NCBI RefSeq assembly: GCF_049446155.1
Contig: NZ_JBMSEE010000003.1
Span: 1 to 64,000, forward strand
From: Rivibacter sp049446155
Lineage (GTDB): Bacteria; Pseudomonadota; Gammaproteobacteria; Burkholderiales; Burkholderiaceae_C
Direction of reading: 5' to 3'
DNA length: 64,000 nt
Positions 52,771-61,307 of the stretch are shown here, in pieces; the stretch's first letter is position 1, and each line of letters starts with the position of its first letter. The notes below the pieces were generated by a model. That model had not been told where the DNA came from and did no database searches. It saw only the letters and a program-made list of their open reading frames with translations. The position numbers were made by a program, and so were the translations under genes.

Positions 52771-54068
52771 GAGGCCAAGCCCTGGCGCCGCGAGCGCGCC
52801 GCCGCCGCGCGCTCGGCCTCCAGCGCGGCGACCAGGCCACTGCGCCCGCCGCGCCGTGCGGCGGCGATCAGCGTCTGGTCGAGCAGGTCGCGCTGCGCGT
52901 GGCTGCCGCCGAAGCGGTGCGCGATGTTGCGCACCGGGCGCAGCAGCTCCACGCTGCGCGCGAAGTCGCCGCTCGCGTAGGCGATCACCGCCTGCGTCGC
53001 CGGCGCGCCGACCTCGCGCGTGAACGCGGCGTTGTCGTCGTCGCGCGCCATCGCGGCCTGCTGCGCGGCCAGCAGCTCGTTGAGCTGCGCATCGCGGCCG
53101 GCGCGCACGAAGGCCATCGCCGCATGCAGGTCGTTGAAGGCGTAGTTGCCGCTGCCCGCCGCCGGTGCGAAGCGATCGGCCACCGACTGCCAGCGCGCGC
53201 CGACATCGACGCCGGCCAGCTCGAGCCGCCACAGCAGCGCGGCCGAGTCGATCAGCTCCATCACCACGGCCGAGCCCGCGCCGTCGATCGGCCCGTCGAA
53301 CAGGGCCAGCACCTCGTCGGTCTCGCCGCGCGCCAGGTGGTACAGCGCCAGGTGCCACCAGTTGTGCACGCCGAGGAAGCTGCCCTGCTGCCAGCCGGCG
53401 TTCGCGCGCATCCAGCGCACGCCTTCCTGGGTGCGGCCTTGCATCTCCATCACGTGCGCAACCGCGTGCTGCGCCCAGGCGTCGCGCGGCTCCAGCTCGA
53501 CCGCGGCGCGGCCGAGCCGCTCGGCCTGGGCGTAGTCGCCGCACTCCTCGAGGCCGAAGGCATGCATGCCCAGCACCGCGTGCCAGCCCGGCGTGGCGCT
53601 CGACCACGCCGGCATCGCGCGCGCGATGCGGTCGCGCAGCATGCGCGCGTCGCCGGTGAAGAAGTCGAGCTGGTGGCCGGCCTGCAGCGCCAGCACGTCG
53701 CGCGGGTAGGCGATGTTCAGGTCCTCGAGCGCGCGCCCGGCGGCATGCCATCGGCCGTTGGCCCACAGCTCGATCGCGCGCAGGTGGCCGGCCTCGCGCT
53801 CGGTGTGCGGCAGCACGCGCGCCGCGGACAGCGCCTCGCGCGCGACCGGCAGCGCCGGCGCCTCGGTGCCGAGCACGTGCAGCCAGGCGCGCAGCACGTG
53901 CGCCATCACGCACTCGGGTGCGGCCGCCAGCGCTGCGTCGGCCGAGGCCAGCGGATCGACCGCATAGCAGCGCATCTCGTACAGGCCGCGCTCGAGCAGG
54001 TCGATCGCCTGCGCGTTGCAGCCGGACAGTTCGTATCCCACGGAATCCTTCATCGCCATCTCCACCAA
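52767..54068 (-). CDS. TTC38-like tetratricopeptide protein
   Basis: 433 residues, all helical, with TPR-like repeats. Typical TTC38 spelling includes HVLRAWLHVLGTE, REAGHLRAIELWANGRWHAAGRALEDL, YPRDVLALQAGHQLDFFTGD, WAQHAVAHVMEMQGRTQEGVRWM and VHNWWHLALYHLARGETDEVLALFD. No enzyme is known for the family; it is a cytosolic scaffold. An ATG at 54053 could be the true start. It is divergent from the GlxA-type regulator, 97 bases away. Confidence 0.8.
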   Translation of the reverse strand: MVEMAMKDSVGYELSGCNAQAIDLLERGLYEMRCYAVDPLASADAALAAAPECVMAHVLRAWLHVLGTEAPALPVAREALSAARVLPHTEREAGHLRAIELWANGRWHAAGRALEDLNIAYPRDVLALQAGHQLDFFTGDARMLRDRIARAMPAWSSATPGWHAVLGMHAFGLEECGDYAQAERLGRAAVELEPRDAWAQHAVAHVMEMQGRTQEGVRWMRANAGWQQGSFLGVHNWWHLALYHLARGETDEVLALFDGPIDGAGSAVVMELIDSAALLWRLELAGVDVGARWQSVADRFAPAAGSGNYAFNDLHAAMAFVRAGRDAQLNELLAAQQAAMARDDDNAAFTREVGAPATQAVIAYASGDFARSVELLRPVRNIAHRFGGSHAQRDLLDQTLIAAARRGGRSGLVAALEAERAAAARSRRQGLAS

Positions 54069-54165
54069 AAGCAGGACCGGGTCGACGTGCCCGGCGCTGC
54101 GAATGGTGGTGCCCGCGAGAGCCGTCCACTAAAGTCATTGCGGCAACAAAACGGACATTTCGGCC

Positions 54166-55257
54166 ATGACCGTCGAACCAGCGTTGCGCGTCGCGCTCGT
54201 CGCCGTCCCGGCCACCACGGCCTCGACGCTGATGGGCCTGTACGACCTGCTCGCCGGCGTGCGGCGCGACTGGCACATGCTGCTGCACGGCGCCGAGGTC
54301 ACCGCGCCGATCGAGCCCTTCGTCGTCAGCCGCGACGGCCGGCCGCTGCGCTGCGCCAATGGCGTGCTGGTCGAGGCGCATGCCGCGATCGCCGACGATC
54401 CGCGCCCCGACGTGGTGGTGATCACCGACCTCGCGATCCCGCCCTGGGAGCCGCTGGGCGAGCGCTACGACCTCGAGGCCGACTGGCTGCGGCGCTGCCA
54501 CGCCGCCGGTGCGACGCTGGCCTCGGCCTGCTCGGGCGCGGTGCTGCTGGCGCGCACCGGGCTGCTCGCCGGGCTCGAGGGCACCTCGCACTGGGGCTAC
54601 TGCGAGGCGCTGCAGCGCGACTACCCCGACACGCGCTGGCAGCCCGAGCGCGCGCTGGTCGCCGCCGGCATCGGCCAGCGGCTGGTGATGGCCGGCAGCG
54701 GCACGAGCTGGCATGCGCTGGCGCTGTTCCTGATCGCGCGCTTCGTCGGCGCCGAGGAGGCGATGCAGGTCGCGCGGCTCAACCTGCTGGACTGGAGCAC
54801 GACCAGCCCGCTGGCCTATGCGGCAATGGCGCGCACCGCGCAGCTCGCCGACCCGGTGATCGCGCGCTGCCAGGAGTGGGCCGCCGAGCATTACCGCCAT
54901 GAGGCGCCGGTCGCGACGATGGTGCAGATGAGCGGCCTGGCCGAGCGCAGCTTCTCGCGCCGCTTCGCGCAGGCCACCGGCCATGCGCCGCTGGAGTACG
55001 TGCACACGCTCAGGCTCGAGGAGGCCAAGCAGCTGCTCGAGTCGGGCGACCTGCCGATCGAGGCGGTCGCGTTCGAGGTCGGCTACCAGGACGCGAGCTT
55101 CTTCGGCCGGCTGTTTCGCCGCAAGGTGGGGCTGACGCCGGCGCAGTACCGGCGGCGCTTCGGTGCGCTGGCGCGGCGACTGCGCGACGTTTCAGGAGAA
55201 GATGCGGGCGATGAGCTGGCACGCCCGACTACGACTCGACTATCGCCTCGACCCTGA
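54166..55257 (+). CDS. GlxA-type AraC regulator with DJ-1/PfpI-like domain
   Basis: 363 residues. The N-terminal domain (about 1-200) is a DJ-1/PfpI-like amidotransferase fold with ASACSGAVLLARTGLLAG at the nucleophile-elbow position. The C-terminal AraC domain (about 240-335) has APVATMVQMSGLAERSFSRRF and LEAVAFEVGYQDASFFGRLFRRKVGLTPAQYRRR-like helices. These regulators often control amine or carnitine/betaine use. Its 3' end overlaps the ureD frame by 56 bases. Confidence 0.87.
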   Translation: MTVEPALRVALVAVPATTASTLMGLYDLLAGVRRDWHMLLHGAEVTAPIEPFVVSRDGRPLRCANGVLVEAHAAIADDPRPDVVVITDLAIPPWEPLGERYDLEADWLRRCHAAGATLASACSGAVLLARTGLLAGLEGTSHWGYCEALQRDYPDTRWQPERALVAAGIGQRLVMAGSGTSWHALALFLIARFVGAEEAMQVARLNLLDWSTTSPLAYAAMARTAQLADPVIARCQEWAAEHYRHEAPVATMVQMSGLAERSFSRRFAQATGHAPLEYVHTLRLEEAKQLLESGDLPIEAVAFEVGYQDASFFGRLFRRKVGLTPAQYRRRFGALARRLRDVSGEDAGDELARPTTTRLSPRP

Positions 55258-56080
55258 TGCCCCCGCCCCGCGCACCATCGGCCGCGCGGCGCACGAAGGC
55301 CCGCTGCGCGTGCTGCAAAGCCTCTACCCCGAGGGCCCGGCCACCTGCCACCACGTGATCGTGCATCCGCCCGGCGGCATCGTCGGCGGCGACACGCTGG
55401 AGGTCGATGCGCGGCTGGCCGCCGGCACGCATGCGCTCGTCACGACGCCCGGCGCGACGCGCTTTTACCGCAGCGGCGGCGCGAGCGCGCGGCAGCAGGT
55501 GCTTGCCCGCGTCGATGCCGCCGCGCGGCTCGAATGGCTGCCGCTCGAAACCCTGGTGCACGACGGCGCACGCGCGGCCAACACGCTGCGATTCGAGCTG
55601 GCGCCGGGTGCCTCGATGATCGGCTGGGACCTGCTCGCGCTGGGCCTGCCGGCCGCCGGCGAGGCCTTCGCACGCGGGCGCTTCGAGCAATCGATCGAGC
55701 TGGCAGGCGCGAACGGTGGCGACTGGCTCGAGCGCGGCGTGCTCGACTTCGACGACCCCGCGCTGGCCGAGCTCACGCGCCGCCGCCTGGCCAGCCCGCT
55801 CGGCTTCGCCGGCCACGCGGTACTGGCCACCGCCTGGTGCGCCTTCGGCGAGCCGCTGCCCGACGCGCGCCGCAACGAGCTCGCCGAAGCCGCGCGCGCC
55901 GCCTGGCCCGCCGACGCGCCCACCATGGGCTGCACCTCGCCGCAGCCGCGCGTCATCGTGCTGCGCGCGCTCGCCGCGCGCGTGGAGCCCTTGCATGTCG
56001 CGCTGCTGCAGGTATGGGCGGCGTGGCGGCGCGCGCTGTGGGCGATCGAGCCCTGTGCGCCGCGGGTGTGGAGAACCTGA
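55202..56080 (+). CDS. ureD: Urease accessory protein UreD, without urease genes nearby
   Basis: 292 residues with UreD/UreH features: LRVLQSLYPEGPATCHHVIVHPPGGIVGGDTLEVDARL, ALVTTPGATRFYRSGG, ARLEWLPLETLVHDGAR, and GWDLLALGLPAAGEAF. UreD helps insert nickel into urease together with UreFG. No ureA, B, C, E, F or G follows within the window, so it is separated from its partners here. ATG 55202 has an AGGAGA upstream and lies within the end of the preceding regulator gene; ATG 55211 is an alternative. It would handle urea made from allantoate if urease is elsewhere. Confidence 0.88.
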   Translation: MRAMSWHARLRLDYRLDPDAPAPRTIGRAAHEGPLRVLQSLYPEGPATCHHVIVHPPGGIVGGDTLEVDARLAAGTHALVTTPGATRFYRSGGASARQQVLARVDAAARLEWLPLETLVHDGARAANTLRFELAPGASMIGWDLLALGLPAAGEAFARGRFEQSIELAGANGGDWLERGVLDFDDPALAELTRRRLASPLGFAGHAVLATAWCAFGEPLPDARRNELAEAARAAWPADAPTMGCTSPQPRVIVLRALAARVEPLHVALLQVWAAWRRALWAIEPCAPRVWRT

Positions 56081-56156
56081 GGCAAGCCCCGAACACTCCT
56101 GCGACGGACCGATGCGGCATCGTGGACGATGGCGAACAATGAATCGAGGAGGAGCG

Positions 56157-57077
56157 ATGCACAGGAGGCTGCCGATCGAACTTCGAATGCAAGCTCGGGA
56201 GACGGGCCTCGCGTCCAAGCTCTTTGGGGGCACGCTGGTCGTGTTCGCGACGTTTGCCGCCCATGCGCAGACCTTGTCGGAGCGATTGCCGGATCGGCCC
56301 CCAGATGCCGACGCTGCCTCTCAGATCGGCATCAGCTGCAAGCACGCTCGTAAAGGTCCGGACTTCCCAAGCGAGGCGCTCAGGCGGGGCATTTCAGGCG
56401 TCGTACGGGTCGAGACCCGGATAGAGAACGGTCGTCCCGTCGATGCCACCATTCTCTCGGGGCCATCGGTCTATCACGGAGTGGTGCGCCGCTATGTGAT
56501 GGCCTATGACTGCTCCGCACATCGAAACCAGGGCCAGCTGACCGTGCAGCAGGAGTTCGATTTCAGAGTCGATCCGGCGCCGCCGTCCCTCCTTGCCCCC
56601 GTCACCGAAGACGATCACCGGTTGGCTGGCACGGTACTGGGCTCGATCGCCCTGGACAGAAGCTACGCCGACTTGGCGGCCGAGGACCGTATCGCCGTAC
56701 GTTCGCTGTACGAAGCGCTGCCCGAGGACGTCGTGCCGCCATACCCGGTGGGCGGGCCCTTGGCCATCTATCGTGTGATCGGATTCGCCCGGGGTCTCGT
56801 GCGAACGACGTCGAAATCACTGTCGATGTTCGTCACGATCGATGAGCATGGCAGCGCGACGCACGTCGAAGTCGTCGGCGCCGCCGAACCTGCGATGGTC
56901 GAGATGGTGTCGGGATTCGTCATGAAGCAGCAGCGCTTCACGCCGGCTCGATGCGCCGGTCAGCCGTGCACGATGCAGTTTCCGATTCGGGCCACGTTCG
57001 TCCGTGACACGCCGGCATCCGCCGGCTCCATGGCCTCGGATGCCACCCTTACTCCGCCCGCAGCCCCGCGGCCCTGA
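56157..57077 (+). CDS. TonB-C-like periplasmic protein with two domains
   Basis: 306 residues: a long positively charged N-terminus then a hydrophobic segment ending in FAAHAQ (about 37), which may be a signal peptide starting at an inner ATG. Two TonB-C-like domains follow: about 58-130 (PDFPSEALRRGISGVVRVETRIENGRPVDATILSG) and about 215-290 (SMFVTIDEHGSATHVEVVGAAEP, QQRFTPARCAGQPCTMQFPIRATF). No proline-rich spacer or membrane anchor beyond the N-terminus. A strong GAGGAGGAG precedes the ATG. Base composition is lower in GC than its neighbours, a possible sign of transfer. It overlaps the convergent Bug gene by 29 bases. Confidence 0.65.
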   Translation: MHRRLPIELRMQARETGLASKLFGGTLVVFATFAAHAQTLSERLPDRPPDADAASQIGISCKHARKGPDFPSEALRRGISGVVRVETRIENGRPVDATILSGPSVYHGVVRRYVMAYDCSAHRNQGQLTVQQEFDFRVDPAPPSLLAPVTEDDHRLAGTVLGSIALDRSYADLAAEDRIAVRSLYEALPEDVVPPYPVGGPLAIYRVIGFARGLVRTTSKSLSMFVTIDEHGSATHVEVVGAAEPAMVEMVSGFVMKQQRFTPARCAGQPCTMQFPIRATFVRDTPASAGSMASDATLTPPAAPRP

Positions 57078-58020
57078 TCACCTGCCCCCAGCGCTCGCGC
57101 TCGCTCTTCATCAGCGTGGCCAGCGCTTCCGGCGCGGTGCCCGCGGCGCTGAAGTACTGGCCGAGGATGGCCGTGCGCACGGCCTCGCTGCGCACGATCG
57201 CGATCAGCTCGCGGTTCATGCGCTCGACGATCGGCGTCGGTGTCGACGCCGGCGCGAGCACCGCCTGCCACGAGATCGCCTCGAAGCCGGGGAAGCCCTG
57301 TTCGGCGACCGTGGGCAGCTCGGGCAGCGCGGCGCTGCGGCCCGGCGTGGTGACCGCCAGCGCCTTGAGCTTGCCGGCGCGCACCTGGCTCATCGCGATC
57401 GCCGGCACCATGAAGCCGGCCTCCACCTGGCCACCGAGGATGGCGTTCACGACCTGCGGGAAGCCCTGGTAGGGCACGTGCAGCAGGTCGATGCCGGCAC
57501 GCGCCTTGAACCACTCCATCGCGAGGTGGGCCGCGCTGCCGGTGCCCACCGAACCGTAGGCGAGCGCGCCTGCGCGCGCCTTCGCGAGCGCAACGAACTC
57601 CGCCAGCGTGTTCACGCCGAGCGCCGGGTCGACGATCAGCACGTTGGGCGAGGTGGCGACCAGCGTGACCGGGCGCAGCTGCCGCGCCGGGTCGTAGGGC
57701 AGCGACTTCGCCAGCAGCGGCGCGGTGACCAGCGGCCCCTGGATCGTGAACAGCCAGGTGCTGCCGTCGCCGTCGGCCTTGGCGACCAGGCCGGTGCCGA
57801 TGTTGCCGCCGGCACCGGGCTTGTTGTCGACCACCACCGTCTGGCCCAGGCGCTGCGCGAGCGGCTCGGCGATCAGCCGCGCGATGATGTCCGGTGAGCT
57901 GCCGGGCGGAAACGGCACGACGAGGCGCAGCGAACGGCCCGGCCAGTCGGCGGAACGCGCCGGTGCGGCGAGCGCCGCGAGGGCGCCGGCGGCGAGCCAG
58001 CGGCGCCGGGTCAGTGGCAT
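57049..58020 (-). CDS. Bug-family (TctC) periplasmic solute receptor
   Basis: 323 residues with a twin-arginine-like leader (LTRRRWLAAGALAALAAPARS), then SLRLVVPFPPGSSPDIIARL, VVDNKPGAGGNIGTGLVAK, and VPYQGFPQVVNAILGGQVEAGF. It is the third receptor of this family here and is unlinked to transporter subunits. The ligand is unknown. It sits immediately upstream of gpsA in the same direction on the minus strand only in position (15 bases after the gpsA stop), so may be read from the gpsA side. Confidence 0.86.
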   Translation of the reverse strand: MPLTRRRWLAAGALAALAAPARSADWPGRSLRLVVPFPPGSSPDIIARLIAEPLAQRLGQTVVVDNKPGAGGNIGTGLVAKADGDGSTWLFTIQGPLVTAPLLAKSLPYDPARQLRPVTLVATSPNVLIVDPALGVNTLAEFVALAKARAGALAYGSVGTGSAAHLAMEWFKARAGIDLLHVPYQGFPQVVNAILGGQVEAGFMVPAIAMSQVRAGKLKALAVTTPGRSAALPELPTVAEQGFPGFEAISWQAVLAPASTPTPIVERMNRELIAIVRSEAVRTAILGQYFSAAGTAPEALATLMKSERERWGQVIRAAGLRAE

Positions 58021-58034
58021 GGGGACGGGCTTCT

Positions 58035-59054
58035 TCAGTGCTCGGCGCGTGCGCCGCGGCTCATCAGCTGCGCCAGCGCGTCGGCCGCGCTGGCGCGGCC
58101 TTCCAGCACCGCGACGACCGCCGCGGTGATCGGCATCTCGACGCCCAGCGCCTGCGCGCGCGCCAGCACGGTGGGCGCGCTGAGCACGCCCTCGGCGACG
58201 TGGCCCAGGTGGGCCAGCACGTCGGACAGCGCGCGGCCCTGCGCGAGCTGCAGGCCGACCGTGCGGTTGCGCGAGAGCGCGCCCGTGGCCGTGAGCACCA
58301 GGTCACCCAAGCCCGACAGGCCCATGAAGGTGTCGGCACGCGCGCCGAGCGCGATGCCCAGGCGCGTCATCTCGGCCAGGCCGCGGGTGATCAGCGCGGC
58401 GCGCGCGTTGAGGCCCAGGCCCGGTTCGCGGCCGCCGGGCTGCGGCATGCCGTCGCAGATGCCGGTGGCAATCGCGAGCACGTTCTTGACCGCGCCGCCG
58501 ACCTCGACGCCGACCGGATCGCTGGAGGTGTAGATGCGAAGCGCGTCGGCGTGGAAGGCCGCGACCGCACGTTCGGCGAGCGCGGCATCGGCGCTGGCCG
58601 CGACCAGCGCGGTCGGCTGGCCGCGCGCGACCTCGAGCGCGAAGCTGGGCCCCGACAGCACGCCGCTGGCGAGCCGGGGCGCGACCTCGCGCGCGATCTC
58701 GTGGCCGAGCGCGCCGGTGCCGGCCTCGAAGCCCTTGCTGAGCCAGACCACGCCGGCGCCGGCCGGCAGCGCCTGTGCGCAGCGCGACAGCATCTCGCGC
58801 AGCCCGGCCATCGGCGTGCCGATGACGACCAGGCCATCGCCGCCCGCGTGAGCGAGCGCGGCGTCGAGTTCATGGCCGATGGCCAGCGCGCCCGGCAGCT
58901 TGACGCCGGGCAGGTAGCGCTCGTTGGCGTGTGCCGCGGCGATCGCCGCGGCCTGGGCCGCGTCGCGCGCCCACAGCAGCACCTCGTGACGGTTCGCGGC
59001 CTGCGCCGCGAGCGCGGTGCCCCAGGCACCGGCGCCGAGGACGGAGATCCTCAT
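58035..59054 (-). CDS. gpsA: NAD(P)-dependent glycerol-3-phosphate dehydrogenase
   Basis: 339 residues: the N-terminal Rossmann motif VLGAGAWGTALAAQA, the conserved GLREMLSRC and VWLSKGFEAGTGAL, catalytic Lys in GGAVKNVLAIATGICDG, and the C-terminal TFMGLSGLGDLVLTATG. It makes sn-glycerol 3-phosphate for phospholipids. 17 bases after secB, in the usual Burkholderiales order. Confidence 0.95.
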   Translation of the reverse strand: MRISVLGAGAWGTALAAQAANRHEVLLWARDAAQAAAIAAAHANERYLPGVKLPGALAIGHELDAALAHAGGDGLVVIGTPMAGLREMLSRCAQALPAGAGVVWLSKGFEAGTGALGHEIAREVAPRLASGVLSGPSFALEVARGQPTALVAASADAALAERAVAAFHADALRIYTSSDPVGVEVGGAVKNVLAIATGICDGMPQPGGREPGLGLNARAALITRGLAEMTRLGIALGARADTFMGLSGLGDLVLTATGALSRNRTVGLQLAQGRALSDVLAHLGHVAEGVLSAPTVLARAQALGVEMPITAAVVAVLEGRASAADALAQLMSRGARAEH

Positions 59055-59071
59055 CGCCGCCGCGGGAAGCC

Positions 59072-59554
59072 TCAGGCCTGCGTGATGATCGGCGAGCCGC
59101 CGCCGTTGGGCGTGCCGCCTTGCGCCTGGGCCTGCTGCTGGGCCTCGTACATGGCCTGGAAGTTCACCTCGGCCAGGTGCACGGGCGGGAAGCCGGCGCG
59201 CGTGATGACGTCGGAGATGTTGCCGCGCAGGTAGGGGTAGACGATGCCGGGGCAGGCGATGCCGAGCACGGGGCCCATCTGTTCGTCGGGCAGGTTGCGG
59301 ATCTCGAAGATGCCTGCCTGCTTGCCCTCGACCAGGAACAGCGTGCGCTCGCCGAGCTTGGTGGTCACGGTGGCCGTCACGCTGACTTCGAACAAGCCGT
59401 CGGCCACGCCCTCGACCGCGACGCCGAGGTTGATCTCGACGGCCGGCTGGCTCTGCTCCATCAGGATCTGCGGCGAGTTGGGCTGCTCCAGCGACAGGTC
59501 CTTGAGGTAGACGCGCTGGATCTGGAACACGGGGTTAAGGTCTTGCTCGGCCAT
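59072..59554 (-). CDS. secB: Protein-export chaperone SecB
   Basis: 160 residues, the cytosolic chaperone that passes preproteins to SecA. The family core is plain: NPVFQIQRVYLKDLSLEQPNSP, FLVEGKQAGIFEIRNLP, LGIACPGIVYPYLRGNISDVITRAGFPPVHLAEVNFQAMYE. ATG 59554 (MAEQDLNP) is the normal start. It is preceded by an intrinsic terminator, then grxC. Confidence 0.96.
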   Translation of the reverse strand: MAEQDLNPVFQIQRVYLKDLSLEQPNSPQILMEQSQPAVEINLGVAVEGVADGLFEVSVTATVTTKLGERTLFLVEGKQAGIFEIRNLPDEQMGPVLGIACPGIVYPYLRGNISDVITRAGFPPVHLAEVNFQAMYEAQQQAQAQGGTPNGGGSPIITQA

Positions 59555-59587
59555 GAGGGTCTTCCGGCGTTTCTCGCGAAAAGCAAA

Positions 59588-59615
59588 CGGCCCGCACGCC
59601 ACCGGGTGCGGGCCG
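59588..59615 (-). terminator. Intrinsic terminator between grxC and secB
   Basis: CGGCCCGCAC (59588-59597) pairs perfectly with GTGCGGGCCG (59606-59615) around an 8-base loop. On the minus strand the stem is followed by TTTGCTTTTC, a T-rich tract. It lies 29 bases after the grxC stop, so it ends or attenuates that transcript ahead of secB. Confidence 0.75.
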
Positions 59616-59644
59616 AGGACAGACGGCGATTATGGCCTGAGGGC

Positions 59645-59911
59645 TCAGGCGATCGTGGCACGCAGCAGCGGCTGCAGGCCGCCGCGCTGGTCGAGCGCCA
59701 TCAGGTCGTCGCAGCCGCCGACGTGGGTCTCGCCGATGAAGATCTGCGGCACCGTGCGGCGGCCGGTCTTTTGCATCATGGCCGCGCGCTGGGCGGGATC
59801 GAGATCGACGCGGATCTCCTCGATGGCCTCGACGCCGCGCTGCTTCAGCAGCGCCTTGGCACGCTGGCAGTAGGGGCAGACCAGCGTCGTGTACATCCTG
59901 ACGACTTGCAT
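59645..59911 (-). CDS. grxC: Glutaredoxin 3
   Basis: 88 residues, thioredoxin fold with the active-site motif CPYC (TTLVCPYCQRAKALLKQRGV), the cis-Pro TVPQIFIGETHVGG and DDLMALDQRGGL. It reduces disulfides or glutathionylated proteins in the cytosol using glutathione. The start at 59911 (MQVVRM) is preferred to an upstream in-frame ATG at 59929. Confidence 0.95.
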   Translation of the reverse strand: MQVVRMYTTLVCPYCQRAKALLKQRGVEAIEEIRVDLDPAQRAAMMQKTGRRTVPQIFIGETHVGGCDDLMALDQRGGLQPLLRATIA

Positions 59912-59962
59912 GGAATCGAACGAAAGCAAACGCTAGGCCTGAATTGTCATCGAGGCGTCACG

Positions 59963-59981
59963 GCCTTGCCGCCGGCAAGGC
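59963..59981. terminator. Hairpin between the rhodanese gene and grxC
   Basis: GCCTTGCC-GCC-GGCAAGGC, a perfect 8-bp stem with a 3-base loop, 22 bases after the rhodanese stop on the minus strand. No T-tract follows, so it may pause or stabilise rather than terminate fully. Confidence 0.45.
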
Positions 59982-60002
59982 TTGTGCAATCGTGATAAGT
60001 GC

Positions 60003-60428
60003 TCAGGCTGTCGACGACTTCTCGGTCGGCAGTTGCGCTTCGCGCCACGCCGCCAGCCCGCCGGCCACCGCGCGCACGTTGGCATGGCCCAGCTTGCTCA
60101 GCGTGGCCACCGCGCGGCGCGCGCGCGCGCCGGTCGGGCACATCACCAGCACCGGCAGCTGCTTGTTCGACGGCAGCGACTTGTGGCCGCCCTTGTCGAG
60201 CTCGCCCAGCGGCACGTTGCGCGCGTTCAGCGCATGGCCGCTGGCGAACTCGGAGGGCTCGCTGACGTCGATCAGCACCGCCTTCTCGCGGTTGATCATC
60301 AGCACCGCCTCGGACGGCGACACGGAGGCCGCGCCGCCGCCCGAACGCGAGATCGCAGGCCACAGCAGCAGCAGGCCGGACACGGCCGCGGCAAGGAAGA
60401 GGTACCAGTTCTGGAGGAAGAAGCTCAC
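60003..60428 (-). CDS. Membrane-anchored rhodanese-like protein
   Basis: 141 residues starting at GTG 60428: one N-terminal transmembrane helix (about 3-24, NWYLFLAAAVSGLLLLW), then a rhodanese domain with AVLIDVSEPSEFASGHALNARNVPLGEL and an active-site loop VMCPTGARARRAV whose Cys is the sulfur carrier. It lies between grxC and the divergent gpmA, an order typical of Burkholderiales. Its sulfur acceptor is unknown. Confidence 0.88.
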   Translation of the reverse strand: MSFFLQNWYLFLAAAVSGLLLLWPAISRSGGGAASVSPSEAVLMINREKAVLIDVSEPSEFASGHALNARNVPLGELDKGGHKSLPSNKQLPVLVMCPTGARARRAVATLSKLGHANVRAVAGGLAAWREAQLPTEKSSTA

Positions 60429-60497
60429 GGTCTGCTCGCGCCGAAGGGGCGCGTCGGGTGGTGGGCCGCCGGCGTCAGGCCGGGCGGCGAAGACCGC

Positions 60498-60509
60498 GAT
60501 TCTAGAATC
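60498..60509. promoter_or_regulatory. GATTCTAGAATC palindrome in the gpmA/rhodanese divergent promoter
   Basis: Perfect 12-bp palindrome, 51 bases from the gpmA ATG and 70 from the rhodanese GTG. Being a palindrome, it supplies TAGAAT, a fair -10 box, on both strands, so two divergent promoters may share it. No strong -35 boxes were seen. Confidence 0.5.
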
Positions 60510-60559
60510 CGGCGTTTTCCGTCCCCTCACCTTTCCACTGCGCTCACGCTCGCCCTGCC

Positions 60560-61303
60560 ATGTACATGCTCGTGCTGATCCGCCACGGCGAATCGACCTG
60601 GAACCTCGAGAACCGCTTCACCGGCTGGACCGACGTCGAGCTCACCGACACCGGCGTCGCCCAGGCGCAGGAGGCTGGTCGCCTGCTCAAGGAAGGCGGC
60701 TGGGAATTCGACGTCGCCTACACCTCGGTGCTCAAGCGCGCGATCTGGACGCTGTGGCTCGCGCTCGACAAGATGGACCGCACCTGGCTGCCGGTGGTCA
60801 AGGACTGGCGCCTCAACGAGCGCCACTACGGCGCGCTGCAAGGCCTCAACAAGGCCGACATGGCCAGGCAGTACGGCGACGAGCAGGTGCTGGTCTGGCG
60901 CCGCAGCTACGACACGCCGCCGCCGGCGCTGGAGCCCACGGACCCGCGCAGCGAGCGCGCCGATCTGCGCTACGCCAAGCTGGCGCCCGAACAGGTGCCG
61001 CTGACGGAATGCCTGAAGGACACCGTCGCGCGCGTGCTGCCGCTGTGGAACGAGACGCTCGCACCGGCGATCCGTTCGGGCCAGCGCATCGTGATCGCCG
61101 CGCACGGCAACTCGATCCGTGCGCTGGTCAAGCATCTGGATGGCATCAGCGATGCCGACATCGTCGGCGTGAACATCCCCAACGGCATCCCGCTGGTCTA
61201 CGAGCTCGATGCCGACCTCAAGCCCTTGAAGAAGTACTACCTCGGCGACGCCGAGGCGGCCGCCAAGGCCGCGGCGGCGGTGGCGAACCAGGGCAAGGCC
61301 TGA
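60560..61303 (+). CDS. gpmA: 2,3-bisphosphoglycerate-dependent phosphoglycerate mutase
   Basis: 247 residues. Catalytic motif LIRHGESTWNLENRFTGWTDVELT (phospho-His near residue 9), ERHYGALQGLNKAD, and the second His in VIAAHGNSIRALVKHLDGI. It interconverts 2- and 3-phosphoglycerate in glycolysis; it could also process 2-phosphoglycerate made by glycerate kinase. Divergent from the rhodanese gene. Confidence 0.96.
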   Translation: MYMLVLIRHGESTWNLENRFTGWTDVELTDTGVAQAQEAGRLLKEGGWEFDVAYTSVLKRAIWTLWLALDKMDRTWLPVVKDWRLNERHYGALQGLNKADMARQYGDEQVLVWRRSYDTPPPALEPTDPRSERADLRYAKLAPEQVPLTECLKDTVARVLPLWNETLAPAIRSGQRIVIAAHGNSIRALVKHLDGISDADIVGVNIPNGIPLVYELDADLKPLKKYYLGDAEAAAKAAAAVANQGKA

Positions 61304-61307
61304 CGAC

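Noticed and set aside
52899..54902. 667-codon plus-strand frame over the TTC38-like and GlxA-type genes
   Set aside because: It crosses two genuine genes and their divergent promoter and has no recognisable domain or start signal.
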